Source: Sipunculus nudus
Taxonomy: Eukaryota > Annelida > Sipuncula > Golfingiida > Sipunculidae
Length of the DNA: 64,000 bases
Reading direction: 5' to 3'
Assembly: GCA_026874595.1 (NCBI GenBank)
Contig: CM049309.1
Span: forward strand, 38,023,079-38,087,078
Positions 21,987 to 34,372 of this stretch are shown here, in pieces. Numbering within the stretch: position 1 is the stretch's first letter; each line of letters opens with the position of its first letter. Below the pieces are notes generated by a model. The model saw nothing but the letters and a program-made list of their open reading frames with translations, made no database searches and was not told the origin of the DNA. The position numbers were made by a program, and so were the translations under genes.

Positions 21987-23582
21987 CTCGGGATGGTGTG
22001 GCGTTAAGCTCGTTACTAAAGTATCTGCTTGAAGTATATTGGATTTTTTAGATAAGACCATATCACATCTAAGGGAAAGATAATTTCATTCTTGTATAAC
22101 CATTTTATGCAAATGATTTTTAAGAAAAACCTATATAGGTGTATAATGTGCATGTGTTATACACATATATGTTGGCGCAGCAGAAAGTTTTCGAGAGACG
22201 TTTTAATTATTATTTTTATGGTATATATTTACCAATAATCGCCAGTGACATATTGTTCCAACTTCAGAGGTACTTTTTTTCTGGTAGCATGTTTGATGTT
22301 ACATGTAGGGACAAGTTCAACACGATTAACCCATGTACATTACTTACTTAGTGACGATGACAATTTATATAGATTGCCTGATGTTATTGTGACACAGATC
22401 ACGCAGATGTATTGTTAACGTGATTTTCCTTTAAGAAATCAAAATGGTATCGTTTAAGTATCTGTTGTACTTTCTTTTGATCCGTTTTAGATCTTGTCAT
22501 GAAGATAACACATGAACATTCATTGGTCCAAAGAGGTGTTATGTTGTTACCATTTCTTTACTCTGAGAAGAATTATCAGCATAATATAAGCTGTTATTCG
22601 TTAATAGAGGAACAGTTGCCAACCCCGAATAAAACTGCGTGCACATACTGTCACTTTTCATGACGATCTTACAAACATTGTACAATGTTTGTAAGAAATA
22701 TAAAATAATAATACACGTATTCTGCAGTAGGATTTTATTCAACATCTCATGATTAAGACAGAACAATAAAATACTTCACCAAATATTCAAAACGAGGCTT
22801 TTGTACGCATGTGTTTTTACATGTGACTTTGATAGGTTAATTTTATTTAACTAGAGGCATCCTAGCTGAAACTTTTATTTATGGCCTCAAGAGTCCCACT
22901 TCCTAACCTTGCTATTCTCTGAATATTCGTATAAGCCACCTAAAGTGACTTGGAGTCACGCCAATTTAACTGTTAAGTACAATGCCACCTGCTGCTCATA
23001 TGTTCAGCTAAAACGTTATATTTTCATTTACCCTTTCATCGTAAATTATTTTACATTATTCATATTTGTTCTTATGCGGACCATGAATACAAGGCACACT
23101 GCATAATCATTCACTTTTCACCCTGAAAATGCATCAAGAAATAATAAGTAGCGTGAAGGGTCAGCATATTATATTGTTAACTGAAAATCTAAATTGAAAC
23201 CATTCTGTAAATTGGTTGATAACTGATATTGGTACACTATACGGTTCTGACACTAAATTAATGTCGTGTAGCTATTTCATTGTGTTCATTGTTTTCACAT
23301 ACAAAAATCCAGAATACTCAGGGAATCAAAACACGAAATGAGTAAAATTTACAATTTATTAAAGATAATAATAAGACGAGGAAGAATAAATTTAATAATA
23401 ATGATATATCAACAACAACAAAATTTATAATAAAAATAATAAAATAATAATGATAATAATAATTTTGAAAATATAATTTTTCAGATATTAGTGTAAATGA
23501 TTTTGTATTATTGAAAACAAGAAATCCATTGCAAGAGATGAATTGTATTCTGCCCATACATTATACTAGTTCCTCATAATAG
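21987..23582. other. Gene B 3' flank
   Basis: Probable 3' UTR with AATAAA at 22628 and 22765, then AT-rich sequence with an (AAT)n-like stretch at 23380-23470. No gene recognised. Confidence 0.5.
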
Positions 23583-23706
23583 AAAAGTGGAAGACGGCAC
23601 TGAGTCGGGGACCAAGACTTGAGATGTTCGAATCCATCAGTCTGATGACGCTAGACATCCTGCTCCGCTGAGCCTTCAACTACGACCAGCCAGTCAAACT
23701 TGAAGG
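23583..23706 (+). pseudogene. Orphan CYP4 exon 5 with in-frame stop
   Basis: It reads KWKTALSRGPRLEMFESISL, then MTLDILLR, TGA (23669-23671), then AFNYDQPVKLEG and a donor-like GG|GTTAGC. It aligns to exon 5 of genes B and C, one codon shorter. No other P450 exon lies within 1.5 kb upstream, and a retrotransposon LTR begins 68 bases downstream. This is the remnant of a lost fourth gene copy, or a stray exon duplication. Confidence 0.8.
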
Positions 23707-23774
23707 GTTAGCTGTTAAATAAATAAAAAATAGCAACTAAGTTATTACATGCAGGGATATTTCAGAATTAATAT

Positions 23775-24661
23775 TGTTACGGAATCTGATAACAACAGAT
23801 CACGTACTCGTGACGAGCATAAATGTTGTTGTGGAGATGAATAAAAAGCAGATTCTGTAACATTAGGCAGCGTCAAATGTCTAGGGGAATGAATAAAGAA
23901 GTCAGTGTTTTTTATAACAAATAATTATAATTTATTCTTAAACAACCCTTACATTACTATACACTAAATCAATACAATAACGCAGTATAACAACAGTATA
24001 ACAGTAAATCAATACAATTACACAATATAATAAATTATGTGTACAGTACCAAAGTGTCCAGATCCTAGGCTTTTCTGGATACCCCCACTGTCACAGCTCA
24101 ACAAGTCCTTTAAAACATATAATCCAGATGAACAGTTCACATAAATCTTCTCAGTGAATAATAGTCTAATGTAATCCCGAATACAATCTGTTGTAATCTA
24201 AAAGTGATGTTCTGGTAGTAATCCCAAAGGCAAACTGAAGACTGAATAAAAATTAAAATTTCGAAGAATATCTCTAAATTCTGCAATTATCAGAAAGGTC
24301 CAAAACTTACTCACACTCTTTCGTGTCCGCTGGAATTTTTCTCTCCCTCCTTCCTTGGCTCTAAACACAACCCCTATTTTATAGCTTCTCACCCCAAAGC
24401 CTAGAAACTTCTATTTCACGAACAATCCAAAGACCACAACAATACATAATACTCGCGCCCCCAAAGAACAATACAAGACACGCGAACAGCCCAGAAAATT
24501 CCAGATTAACACGAGCGCTGTGTCTTTACACGCCAAGGTTCACCCAGAACGGATTACACCGAACGTTGTGTCTCTACCCGCCATAGCAATTGACGCCCAC
24601 GGCTTAAGCCTAACACGAAACAGAATGTCAACAGCGCACAATAAAAGAGACACCTGTAACA
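23775..24661 (-). mobile_element. Gypsy-type LTR (3' LTR, element on minus strand)
   Basis: 887 bp bounded by TGTTAC...GTAACA. On the minus strand it is preceded by a purine tract (AGAAAGGGGAG, 24662-24672), the plus-strand primer that sits just before a 3' LTR. With the pol remnant upstream on the same strand this fixes the orientation. I find no matching 5' LTR in the window. Confidence 0.85.
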
Positions 24662-24672
24662 CTCCCCTTTCT
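24662..24672 (-). promoter_or_regulatory. Polypurine tract of the Gypsy-type element
   Basis: Minus-strand AGAAAGGGGAG directly abutting the LTR start TGTTAC; diagnostic position and composition. Confidence 0.8.
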
Positions 24673-24794
24673 GTAAGAAAAAAATAAAGTTTTCTTGAAA
24701 ATATTCTTTTTTGCGATCACAATCACTAAATCTTTACAATATTTAAAAAGTCATCTTATTTACAACATTACATAAACATCTCGTTTACAACATT

Positions 24795-25343
24795 TCATAA
24801 ACATCTCGATAAGCAATCAGCAAGTACATTGTCTTTCCCATTTAAGTGTCTGATTTCAAGATTGTTATCCTGCCCTACAATATGACCCAAAAATGTTACT
24901 TGTGCATGACAAATCTCAGATTTGACTACGTTCTCGGGCATACGTGCTTCGTTGAGTCTTTCGAAGAGGTCGTGAAGGATTTGCAGATGTTTGTTCCAGG
25001 TGTCGCTGTACACGATAAGGTCATCAATATATGTGTGGCAGCCCTGAATGTCCTTGACAACCATATGGATGAGGCGCTGGAACGTGGCTGGCGAGTTCTT
25101 TATGCCAAACGGCATAACTGTATACTGGTACAGTCCTTGCGGCATCACAAATGTGGACACTTCTTTCGCTCGTTCTGTCAGCGGAACTTGTTGTGCGGTA
25201 AGGTGTGACAGTTTGGCATTGAGGTGGTTAAGCACGTCTGAGTTTTTCAGTGGTACTGTTCCACACTGAATGTCTACATCACATATTACCATTAATGATA
25301 GGTAAAATAATATACCATAAATATTTAGGTAAAAGTGACACAT
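24795..25343 (-). pseudogene. Internally deleted Gypsy (Ty3) pol remnant
   Basis: The minus-strand open frame contains reverse-transcriptase palm motifs (VPLTERAKEVSTF, GLYQYTVMPFGIKNSPATFQ, YIDDLIVYSDTW with catalytic YIDD, VTFLGHIVGQ), then jumps straight to an RNase H C-terminal motif (LNGKDNVLADCLSR). Upstream it holds a protease-to-RT linker-like stretch (SDVLNHLNAKLSHL) joined directly to the palm. Two internal deletions therefore removed the RT fingers and most of RNase H while leaving one open frame. Integrase and gag are absent. Confidence 0.85.
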
Positions 25344-26180
25344 TCAGTGCCATCTTTCCATACATTTTGCAATATATTAAACGTATGTACATTTAAAAGA
25401 AAATAGGTTTTCTATGAAGATAACCATGTGCCATTTGTATTCGTGCATATTTAATAATAAAATAAAATACTAAACAATCCGTCTTCTTATTTTCATATTG
25501 CTATCGATGAACATGCACGAGATGAAGGTCATATTCGTCATATTTGGGACAAAATATCGACCGTTGGTATAATGGTATTTATTTTAGATGAGGCCGACTG
25601 ACTTCAGATCTGTATTAGAGGAGAATGGTGATTATCCGCTTCTCTTCATACCAAAGCCAACCTGCAATGGCCAAAAAAGTTGGAGCGATTTTGTCCTACA
25701 ATAATCTGCAATACAAGTACTGATGTAAAATACAAAATATAATTGTCCAGAATTACAAAAAAGTCCACTTAATATTTCTGCGCCATTCCTTATAGGTATC
25801 GGTAAAACACTGATTCATTACCACGTAAGACATAAACAATTAAGGTAGCCTTCGCGTGCCAGACGATTGTGTGAACTGCGTCTTAAGTTGGCAGCCATTT
25901 ACTGGAGCTCGGCATGTCGATTCAGTGGAGTTCTTTATTAATTGGTCATTTTCTTTCTTTACCGACAAATATATTTGGTAATTATGTAAGAAAGCGACGC
26001 GTACCTGTATTTGGGGACTTCTACAGATTGAATCCGGTGTTACCACTGAGGTATTAAATCTTTGGAGCGCAACAAGTTCTGTACAGCCTATTCACACCAT
26101 CAGCACCATGCCCATATGGCAATATTTTTATATGTAGGTGAGTCTAACACCATTTTGTCATAAAAGATCCATTTTGACAC
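25344..26180. other. Intergenic, with LINE-like fragment
   Basis: 25370-25475 resembles 6735-6840 ('aagataaccatgtgccattt'). The remainder has nothing recognisable. Confidence 0.45.
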
Positions 26181-26189
26181 TTTTTAACA

Positions 26190-26497
26190 GGTTCAATAGA
26201 TTAGTCACTCTATCTTTTGACACCGTAAATTTATTGTAAATTTCTGTTTAAGTAAACGAGGGTGTTATCATAGAACACATCTAGAACAGTTTCAAGTGAA
26301 CCCGAATCTTTTAAAATCAGAGCTGTGCCATCAGCATATATAACCAATTTACCTACTCAATTTTAATCTTTATTTATTTTTCGAATTATTTCAAATACTA
26401 ACTGCATTTTTTTCAAAACATTTTATAAATAAATATGGTGATTTGGGGTCCCCTTGTCTAACTCCTCTTCCTATTTTGAAATATCCTGATGAATGTC
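26190..26497 (-). mobile_element. Second LINE RT remnant
   Basis: The minus strand reads GRGVRQGDPKSPYLFI (about 26475-26425, RT domain 4) and, after stops, LVIYADGTALILKDSGSLET (near 26340-26290), where the YADD motif has decayed to YADG. It is cut at about 26500 by a transposon end. Confidence 0.7.
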
Positions 26498-26500
26498 AAT

Positions 26501-26665
26501 TAGGGTGCCTTTCCATACATACGCGGGTCCCGCACGGTTTAAATTAAACAAGTGTAATATCAATGTCCCTTTACCATGCGGCGGGACCCCGCGCGGGACC
26601 CGAGCAAGCCCGGCATGCGGATCCAGCGGTGTCAGATTTTTAAGGGGGTCCGCATGCGGATGAAT
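26501..26665 (+). mobile_element. Second copy of the 12790 MITE family (one end)
   Basis: Begins AGGGTGCCTTTCCATACATACG, followed by GC-rich palindromes (GGGACCCCGCGCGGGACCC) and CCGCATGCGGATGA, as in the 12790 copy. No matching right end was found. Confidence 0.6.
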
Positions 26666-26776
26666 CATGTATATGTCAGTAGCAGATATGTGTCCTTGTC
26701 TTTTGGAAAGAAATAGGAGCTGATAGAATTTTCATGGGTCCTAAAAATTGTGCATATACACAGAGGGGAAGTAAAT

Positions 26777-26848
26777 CTGGCGTGTCCAAGTGGTTAAGGC
26801 ACCCGAACGGATTTGGAAAATCGTGGGTTCGATTCCAACCGTAAAAGC
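26777..26848 (+). pseudogene. tRNA-like sequence (Ser/Leu type), tRNA pseudogene or SINE head
   Basis: A-box-like TGTCCAAGTGGTTAAGG and a good B box GGGTTCGATTCC at the right spacing. D and T arms can form, but the acceptor ends do not pair, so a functional tRNA is unlikely. Confidence 0.5.
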
Positions 26849-28080
26849 ACCGACTTTTCTGTGCATACCATTTCAATTTATATACAATGAATCAGCAAGG
26901 CTATTCCTACATCTATATATAATATATGCCAAACGCCATAAAAGGCCTGTGCTTGGGCTTTATATATTTTGTTTTGTAAAACAGGCAAGTAAATTTAATC
27001 ATACAGATTTACTAAAAAAAGAGGACCGAGAATCATACGAGATAAATATGTACCTTTGAACACAAACAATTTATCAAAATTGTATTCTTGATGTACACCA
27101 GCTATCTTCAACAAAGAGAACAGCATCCCTATAGAGTGCCCATCGGAATTTGGCAATATTTTCATTAACTGACAGATTTATTCCAAATGGCATGTTGCAA
27201 TGAAGGAATGGGCATAGGCTTGATTAAGTATAAAAAATTAAAGCAATACCTTGCAAAATATTTAAATAATGCAATAAAATCAATATCTGATTTCAACAAC
27301 ATTTCAACCAGTCCGTTGAAGGCCAAACAACTTCATTTAAAAGCCGCTGATTGGTTGTTGAGTGTCAAAAATGTTCTAAAAATATAAATTTTAGAAGTGT
27401 GTTGCTAACTAATGGTAGAGGCCATGTCAATTGGCCGAAAGATTCAGATGAAACAGAGGATTGCAAAATATAAATGTTGTTTTTTGTTATGTAGTTTTAC
27501 ATCTCATATTAGGCCTTTGCTCCCTTATCAGCTTTAGTGTCAACACCTGTAATAATATTTAAGTTTAACAGAATAATGGCCAAATCAATAGGCACCCACT
27601 AATGGAACAGACTATAGTTCGTTAAGGCTTTGTGTATAAAATCCGTTTTGAGCTGTACAAGATGAAATAAGCTCTTTCAATGCATATTTTTAGTAGTTAC
27701 CGTATAGGTAACACAGACTGGTGTATCCTGAAAATATTCCATGAGTACGATTAAATATGTTAACTAAAATTATCGGATAAAACAATACTATATACTGTTC
27801 CATCACACGTGTCGCTATGTTTTTTTCAGTTTGCATCTCCACCAGTATATCTACGTGTGTTTCGCAAAATATTTCAGAATGAATAAAATATATGTATGTA
27901 CAGGTAATGGATAGTATTGTTTTCCTTTCTTTCTTATCACTTTTGTGGCATATCACTGAGGTGTTCCTGTAAGGTAATTTATATTTCCTTATTTCCTTCT
28001 CAATCACAGTTTGTTTTTAAATTGACAGAATGGTGACAAAAAGGTTTGTATGCCTGGCAAAATAATGAATTGGATAATAG
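26849..28080. other. Intergenic, nothing recognised
   Basis: AT-rich sequence without coding similarity, tRNA or clear repeat. Confidence 0.5.
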
Positions 28081-29100
28081 GCGGTAACATGTTTAGCGAA
28101 CCCGTGAGCTAATGCGATGGTGTGGCGTCGTCCGTCGTCTGTCCGTTAACCCATACTATCTCGAAAATGACAGGCGCTATCATCATGAAATTTTATGCAA
28201 AACAATTAACCATCAGAAAAACTCTATCGGATTTTGCATAATTTTTGGATAACTGCATTTTCTTAGATTTTATAGAGAAAAAGCTTAAAATATTTAAAAA
28301 TCTTCTCCTCTGAAACGGTCCATCCAAATTGTTCAATATTTCCCAAAAATTATCTCTTATACCATCTTTTTCAAGTTTGTTTGAATGGTTCCAGTTCGAA
28401 GATTTCTGGCCGAATTACAGGAAGTTGAACTTTGTCATCCTTCAATAAAAGCATACAAAATTTTCAATCTCAGAAACGGCTGTAGCCATCATCACCAAAT
28501 TTTATGCCATTGTCTGTCACATGAGTCATATCTGAAATTGAGGTATTGGTGGCGCCACCTGCATCGCCCTTTTTTGTACAGGAGTCCTAAGTGCCTGTAT
28601 AATACTGCGTGCTACAAGGAACTTCTTCTCTGAAACCAAAGGGCCAAATTGTTTAATATCGCACAGAAATGATCCTAGGGTAGTGCTTTCTGAAGTTTGT
28701 TTAAATGGTTTAGTGACTTTTGGCTGAGTTATGGGAAGCTGTATTTAGTCATATGCCATAACAGGCCATTTTAGCTCTGTGGCTACAAAGATCTTTTTCT
28801 TAAAAACCACTGGGCCAAATTCTTAAATCTTACATATTAATTATCCTCAGATATTTTTAATTCAAGTTTGTTGAAATGGTTTTGTTTAAGTGCGCTTTGG
28901 CTGAGTTACGGGAAGCTGAACTTAGCCAGTTTGCTGTATCTTCCTAAATGAGTCATAAACCTGCAAAACGTTATTCGACTGACGCCACTGAAGCTAATTT
29001 GTTAAATATTTTACAAGAATAATCCCCACAATAATTCTTATAATAATTGTCTTCAATGGTTCTCCATAAAAGATTTTTGGCTGAATAATGGAGATGAATT
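28080..29100 (+). repeat. Degenerate tandem repeat with GTCCGT head
   Basis: Head 'gtcgtccgtcgtctgtccgtt' type at about 28120-28145, then about four degenerate units sharing 'ctgaaac..(t/c)gggccaaatt', 'caagtttgtttgaatgg' and 'tggctgagttacgggaagct'. A related head occurs at 58345-58380. Confidence 0.65.
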
Positions 29101-29149
29101 GAGTCATTTTACCATATATGTTAGCTGTGTGAAGCAGTTACATCTAGCC

Positions 29150-29490
29150 TGGCACCAGTTTTTAAGCAGCGTTGCCAGGTGCGCGTATATGCGTATGTGC
29201 GTATATGCGTGAAAAAATAGGTGTGTGTCCATGTACGCGTATATGCGTATATGCGTGAACTGGTAAACATATAAATTTGTACAGTTGATCGAGCAGACCT
29301 TCCACAAAAAGATGGTAAAAGACGTCATTTACCCTGAATCCCTGAGTTTATGCAGACCCTGTGCGTAAAAAATCTCTCCTGTGGCGATTTTCCCGCTTTT
29401 ACCCACATACGCATATACGCTGACGGACACATGGAAACACCCCAGTTACAAAAGCGATTTTTCATGCATGTACGCATTTACGCGCACATG
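29150..29490. repeat. GCGTATATGCGTAT repeat with inverted counterpart
   Basis: 29170-29265 is a tandem of 'gcgtatatgcgtat(g)'. 29400-29490 holds the reverse ('acgcatatacgc', 'tacgcatttacgcg'), so the two arms can fold back. Confidence 0.65.
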
Positions 29491-29499
29491 GGATCTATA

Positions 29500-30130
29500 A
29501 CATCATGTCACTAGATTTCAGGTTAAATATCTTGGCAGACTGCCAATTATTTCAGATTTTGTAACAGGCCAAAGGTCAGCCTGGATGTATTTATAGCTTT
29601 GGCAGACTGGCAACTGTATCAGATTAGGCAACAGGTCAAGGGTTCACTCAGTGCAGCCAGGTACAGGTCAAAAGATCACTCAGTCTAACCAGATGAAGGT
29701 CAAGAGTTTACTCAGTACAGTAGCTTAAGCCAGCAATTTGTCACAGTTCACTCGGGGCAACTGCCTCTCTATCAAGCCTAGTCAGCCTAGTGCACCAAAC
29801 CCAAAAGTTTGATGTATTGGCCTGATATTTTGACCTGTCTATGCGTCTTTTATTGCTTACTCGTTCACAAGACAGGTGTCGCCACCTACAATGACTTTTG
29901 CACAGTGTATATGCCTGCTTATTTCTCAAGAGGAATTTGATATATCAGCCTGAAATTGGGCAAATTTATACATATCGTAAGTAAAGCTTTGTCGTATACA
30001 AGACTGATGGCGCCACCTAAAATAATTTTTGCACAGTGTATGTCCCAGCTTATTTCTCAGGAGGGGATATCAGCCTGAAATTAGGCATATGAATACATCA
30101 CTGATACCTTCGTCGTATCCAAGACATGTA
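29500..30130 (+). repeat. Tandem repeats, units sharing TTTGCACAGTGTAT
   Basis: 29520-29720 has three short units ('caggtcaa(g/a)a(g/t)..actcagt'). 29830-30125 has two units of about 135 bp sharing 'tgcacagtgtat', 'agcttatttctca' and 'atcagcctgaaatt(g/a)gg'. Both later units carry a GxCGCCACCT motif also seen at 63.6 kb. Confidence 0.65.
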
Positions 30131-30254
30131 GACCTACTTGAAAAGTAATGGCCTAACATTAGAGCATTATACCTGGTGTATAAACCCTTGCACAGGTTCG
30201 CATTAGGCCTGTAGGCCTTGTTTAATGTGGCTTTGAGCCAATATGATTATAAAC

Positions 30255-31190
30255 TATTTATCTCTCAGTATGAGACCAGTGCATGTAAGATATAGTGAAG
30301 AATTCAACAGGGGATTCCAGCAAAACCTGCAAGGCCATTTTACCCTATTCCTTCAAGAAATGGCCGTTGACATAATGTATTTTTTTTAAATAAGCTTATC
30401 AGTTCAAAAAGTTAATCTCTTATAAATGATTGAGACATTGTATATGCCTAAATAACAAAGTGAACGCAAGACCATTACCTGAAAAAATGTTTTAAGAATG
30501 CAATATAATATACATATGAGAATACCTGTTTACTATATAGTATGTGAGGCCTTTAGTCCGACAACCGATTGGCATAACGGCAATAAGACCAATGATTTTT
30601 CGGACCAATGTTATATTCAACGAAACCTGTCATATAAACTTTCCTTGTGGCTATAAGGATATTTTCTTACATAGATTTTCTAGTTTTAATGTCAGACACT
30701 ATAAAACTGTTGAAGGTCTTTTTTATGGTGACCTGAGAGAACAACAAATGAGCTCTCCTGATGAATCTGGAGCTTGAATACTGCAGTTCATAACATGTTC
30801 ATAGATGGCGGAATATATGTGACACTGAGCCAACTCTATATTTATTGCACCTATAATCTATTATATCGACCGTGCTTTCAGCTGTACCTGCTTTTCATAA
30901 TCCCCACGCTCCGGTTTTGCTTACGCAAAAGATAAATACCCGCAAGCTTGAAAAAAAGCCGCCATATTCAATGAGTGGCCGGTGTTGGTATTGACAATGA
31001 TGACGTCACTTGTACATACTGATTCATCCTTTCATGTTTAGCACATGTAAAATGCTGACAGCTGGGAATTCCCTTCTGCATATTTCCATCCAGTTATTAA
31101 AAAGCATGATCATTCGACTTAATTGCTGTTTTGATCAGTCGACAGAGTATATTACAATATTTTCAGATGTAATGCTATTAAAATTTTAGG
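30255..31190 (+). repeat. Local duplication, copy 1
   Basis: Collinear with 32410-33990: 'atgagaccagtgcatgt', 'gattccagcaaaac', 'aaaatgttttaaga', 'cctttagtccgaga', 'gattttctagtttt', 'ggcggaatatat', 'tatcgaccgtgctttcagc', 'tggtattgacaatgatg'. Gaps and substitutions indicate an old event. Confidence 0.8.
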
Positions 31191-31309
31191 AATCACGAAT
31201 GCACTTTCGGCTTATAGTGAAAATTCATCTCACTTATTTGTTAGGCTAGCCAAAATGGGACACCAAGTAAAAGATAAGCTAAAATATACATTAACTATAT
31301 GTTACCACA

Positions 31310-31545
31310 CTTCAGCAGCGGGAGGATCCGCGCCTGGCCGCGCCTTCGAGGTCATGCAGTGCTCCAGTTGAGTGCTGTGTGACCTCAGGAGGTTAACATA
31401 AGGGCGTTCTCTTGGGGTGTCCACAATGCAGTGGACGGTGCCCCCACTCAGCGAGAAGTGGGGACACCATTCAAGTGTTGTGGAAAGCCGTGGGGGCGTT
31501 CCCCTCCTCCGGGAGGGGGTTGCCAGCCACTCAAGATCGCGCGCT
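31310..31545 (+). ncRNA. Candidate structured RNA (GC-rich block of successive hairpins)
   Basis: Four strong stems in under 180 bases. 31348-31364 pairs over 17 positions with 31370-31386, using four G-U pairs that exist only in the + strand transcript. 31419-31424 pairs with 31431-31436, and 31442-31448 with 31457-31463. 31501-31507 pairs with 31512-31518 around a UCCG tetraloop and is extended by GGC/GCC. An alternative 8 bp pairing (31440-31447 with 31490-31497) also exists. No known RNA family is recognised; it could instead be a GC-rich transposon part. Confidence 0.4.
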
Positions 31546-31730
31546 AAAAATGCAAACAAAAAACCCTACAAAACTGACTTACCTACTGTGAACATTGGAG
31601 GCAAACGAAATTGACCAAAACCCTAAGAAACCTAAGTTGCTTCCCTTAGATGGCCGGCCGGAATCCCCCCACCTAAACAATCAAAAATCATGTCTACCCT
31701 TCTATACCTTTGCATGTTATATATATGACA

Positions 31731-31731
31731 T

Positions 31732-31797
<66 letters not shown>

Positions 31798-31835
31798 ATA
31801 CATATATATATATATCTCACTCTACATATAATGGA

Positions 31836-31894
<59 letters not shown>
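31731..31894. repeat. (CT)n-(TA)n compound microsatellites, two in tandem
   Basis: (CT) 31731-31758 then (TA) to 31790; again (CT) 31836-31854 then (TA) to 31894. Confidence 0.95.
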
Positions 31895-31897
<3 letters not shown>

Positions 31898-32409
31898 TCA
31901 TAATGCGGCCTGTGACAAGCATAATATAGCTCTTGTTAGTTGAATATTCATGAACACTCATGACGATCTCTTCGCATGACCTCTCGTGTGTTTATGTCAG
32001 CTTTCATACATTGTGGTTAATTAGAGCATGAGTGGGAGTGGTTTAGTAGGAAGATTGAAAAGTTGTTTTAAGCTTTATTTACAGGTCATTAAAGCATAAT
32101 TTAGGCTGGTGGGCAATCAAAATATATGAACCGCTTTTAATTAGAGGATAGGTTGGTTAGATACGTGCAAGAGGGATTGGTCCAATTATGCATGTAATAT
32201 CGCTCACCCGGTGAATATATTGTGTCAAGTGCCTGTGGGGAAGATGTATTACATTTTTGGCCAAGTCAGTCAAGGCATCTCCTGACTGACAGGGATTGTT
32301 GTTTTATTGGTGTTTGGTTTGCTTGATGAGTGAAATGCCTGCCAAAATAATCAATTAAGATAATCGGTGGTTAAAATTTTATTGTAGCTTTGGTGGAATA
32401 AGATTGTTA

Positions 32410-33990
<1,581 letters not shown>

Positions 33991-34283
33991 AGTTTTCAGG
34001 TTAGTCTAGATGTTTATTGCCGTTTGAGAGGAGAAAAGAGGAAATGGTTAATCGAACCGAAAGTCAATGGCTGCCGCTGGGGGCCATGCCCCCCCTCACC
34101 TCCCTTCCCTTCTATTCGACTTTGCATGTATATTGAGAGAAACATTCCAGACAGTTATATCTACTAAAAAATTAAAGCGCTAAAGTAGATATTAAAATAT
34201 GAAAATATCAGTCCTGTTTTCTTCATAACTGTATAGTTTCATCTGCAGGTACCAAACTTCACTGGCCGATCCTATATTATATT

Positions 34284-34287
<4 letters not shown>

Positions 34288-34329
<42 letters not shown>

Positions 34330-34372
34330 CCTTGTCCAGCGGATATGCTGTTCCGCCCCCCCCCCCCCCCCC
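34288..34372. repeat. (TA)n and poly-C run
   Basis: TA tract 34288-34324 and about 18 consecutive C at 34355-34372, followed by (CA)n. Confidence 0.95.

Noticed and set aside
26777-26848. Functional tRNA-Ser or tRNA-Leu gene
   Set aside because: The A and B boxes are fair, but the acceptor stem does not pair, so it was listed as a tRNA-like pseudogene.
31595-31961. Open frames through CT/TA arrays encoding SLSLSL and YIYIYI
   Set aside because: They are translations of microsatellites, with no other coding signal.
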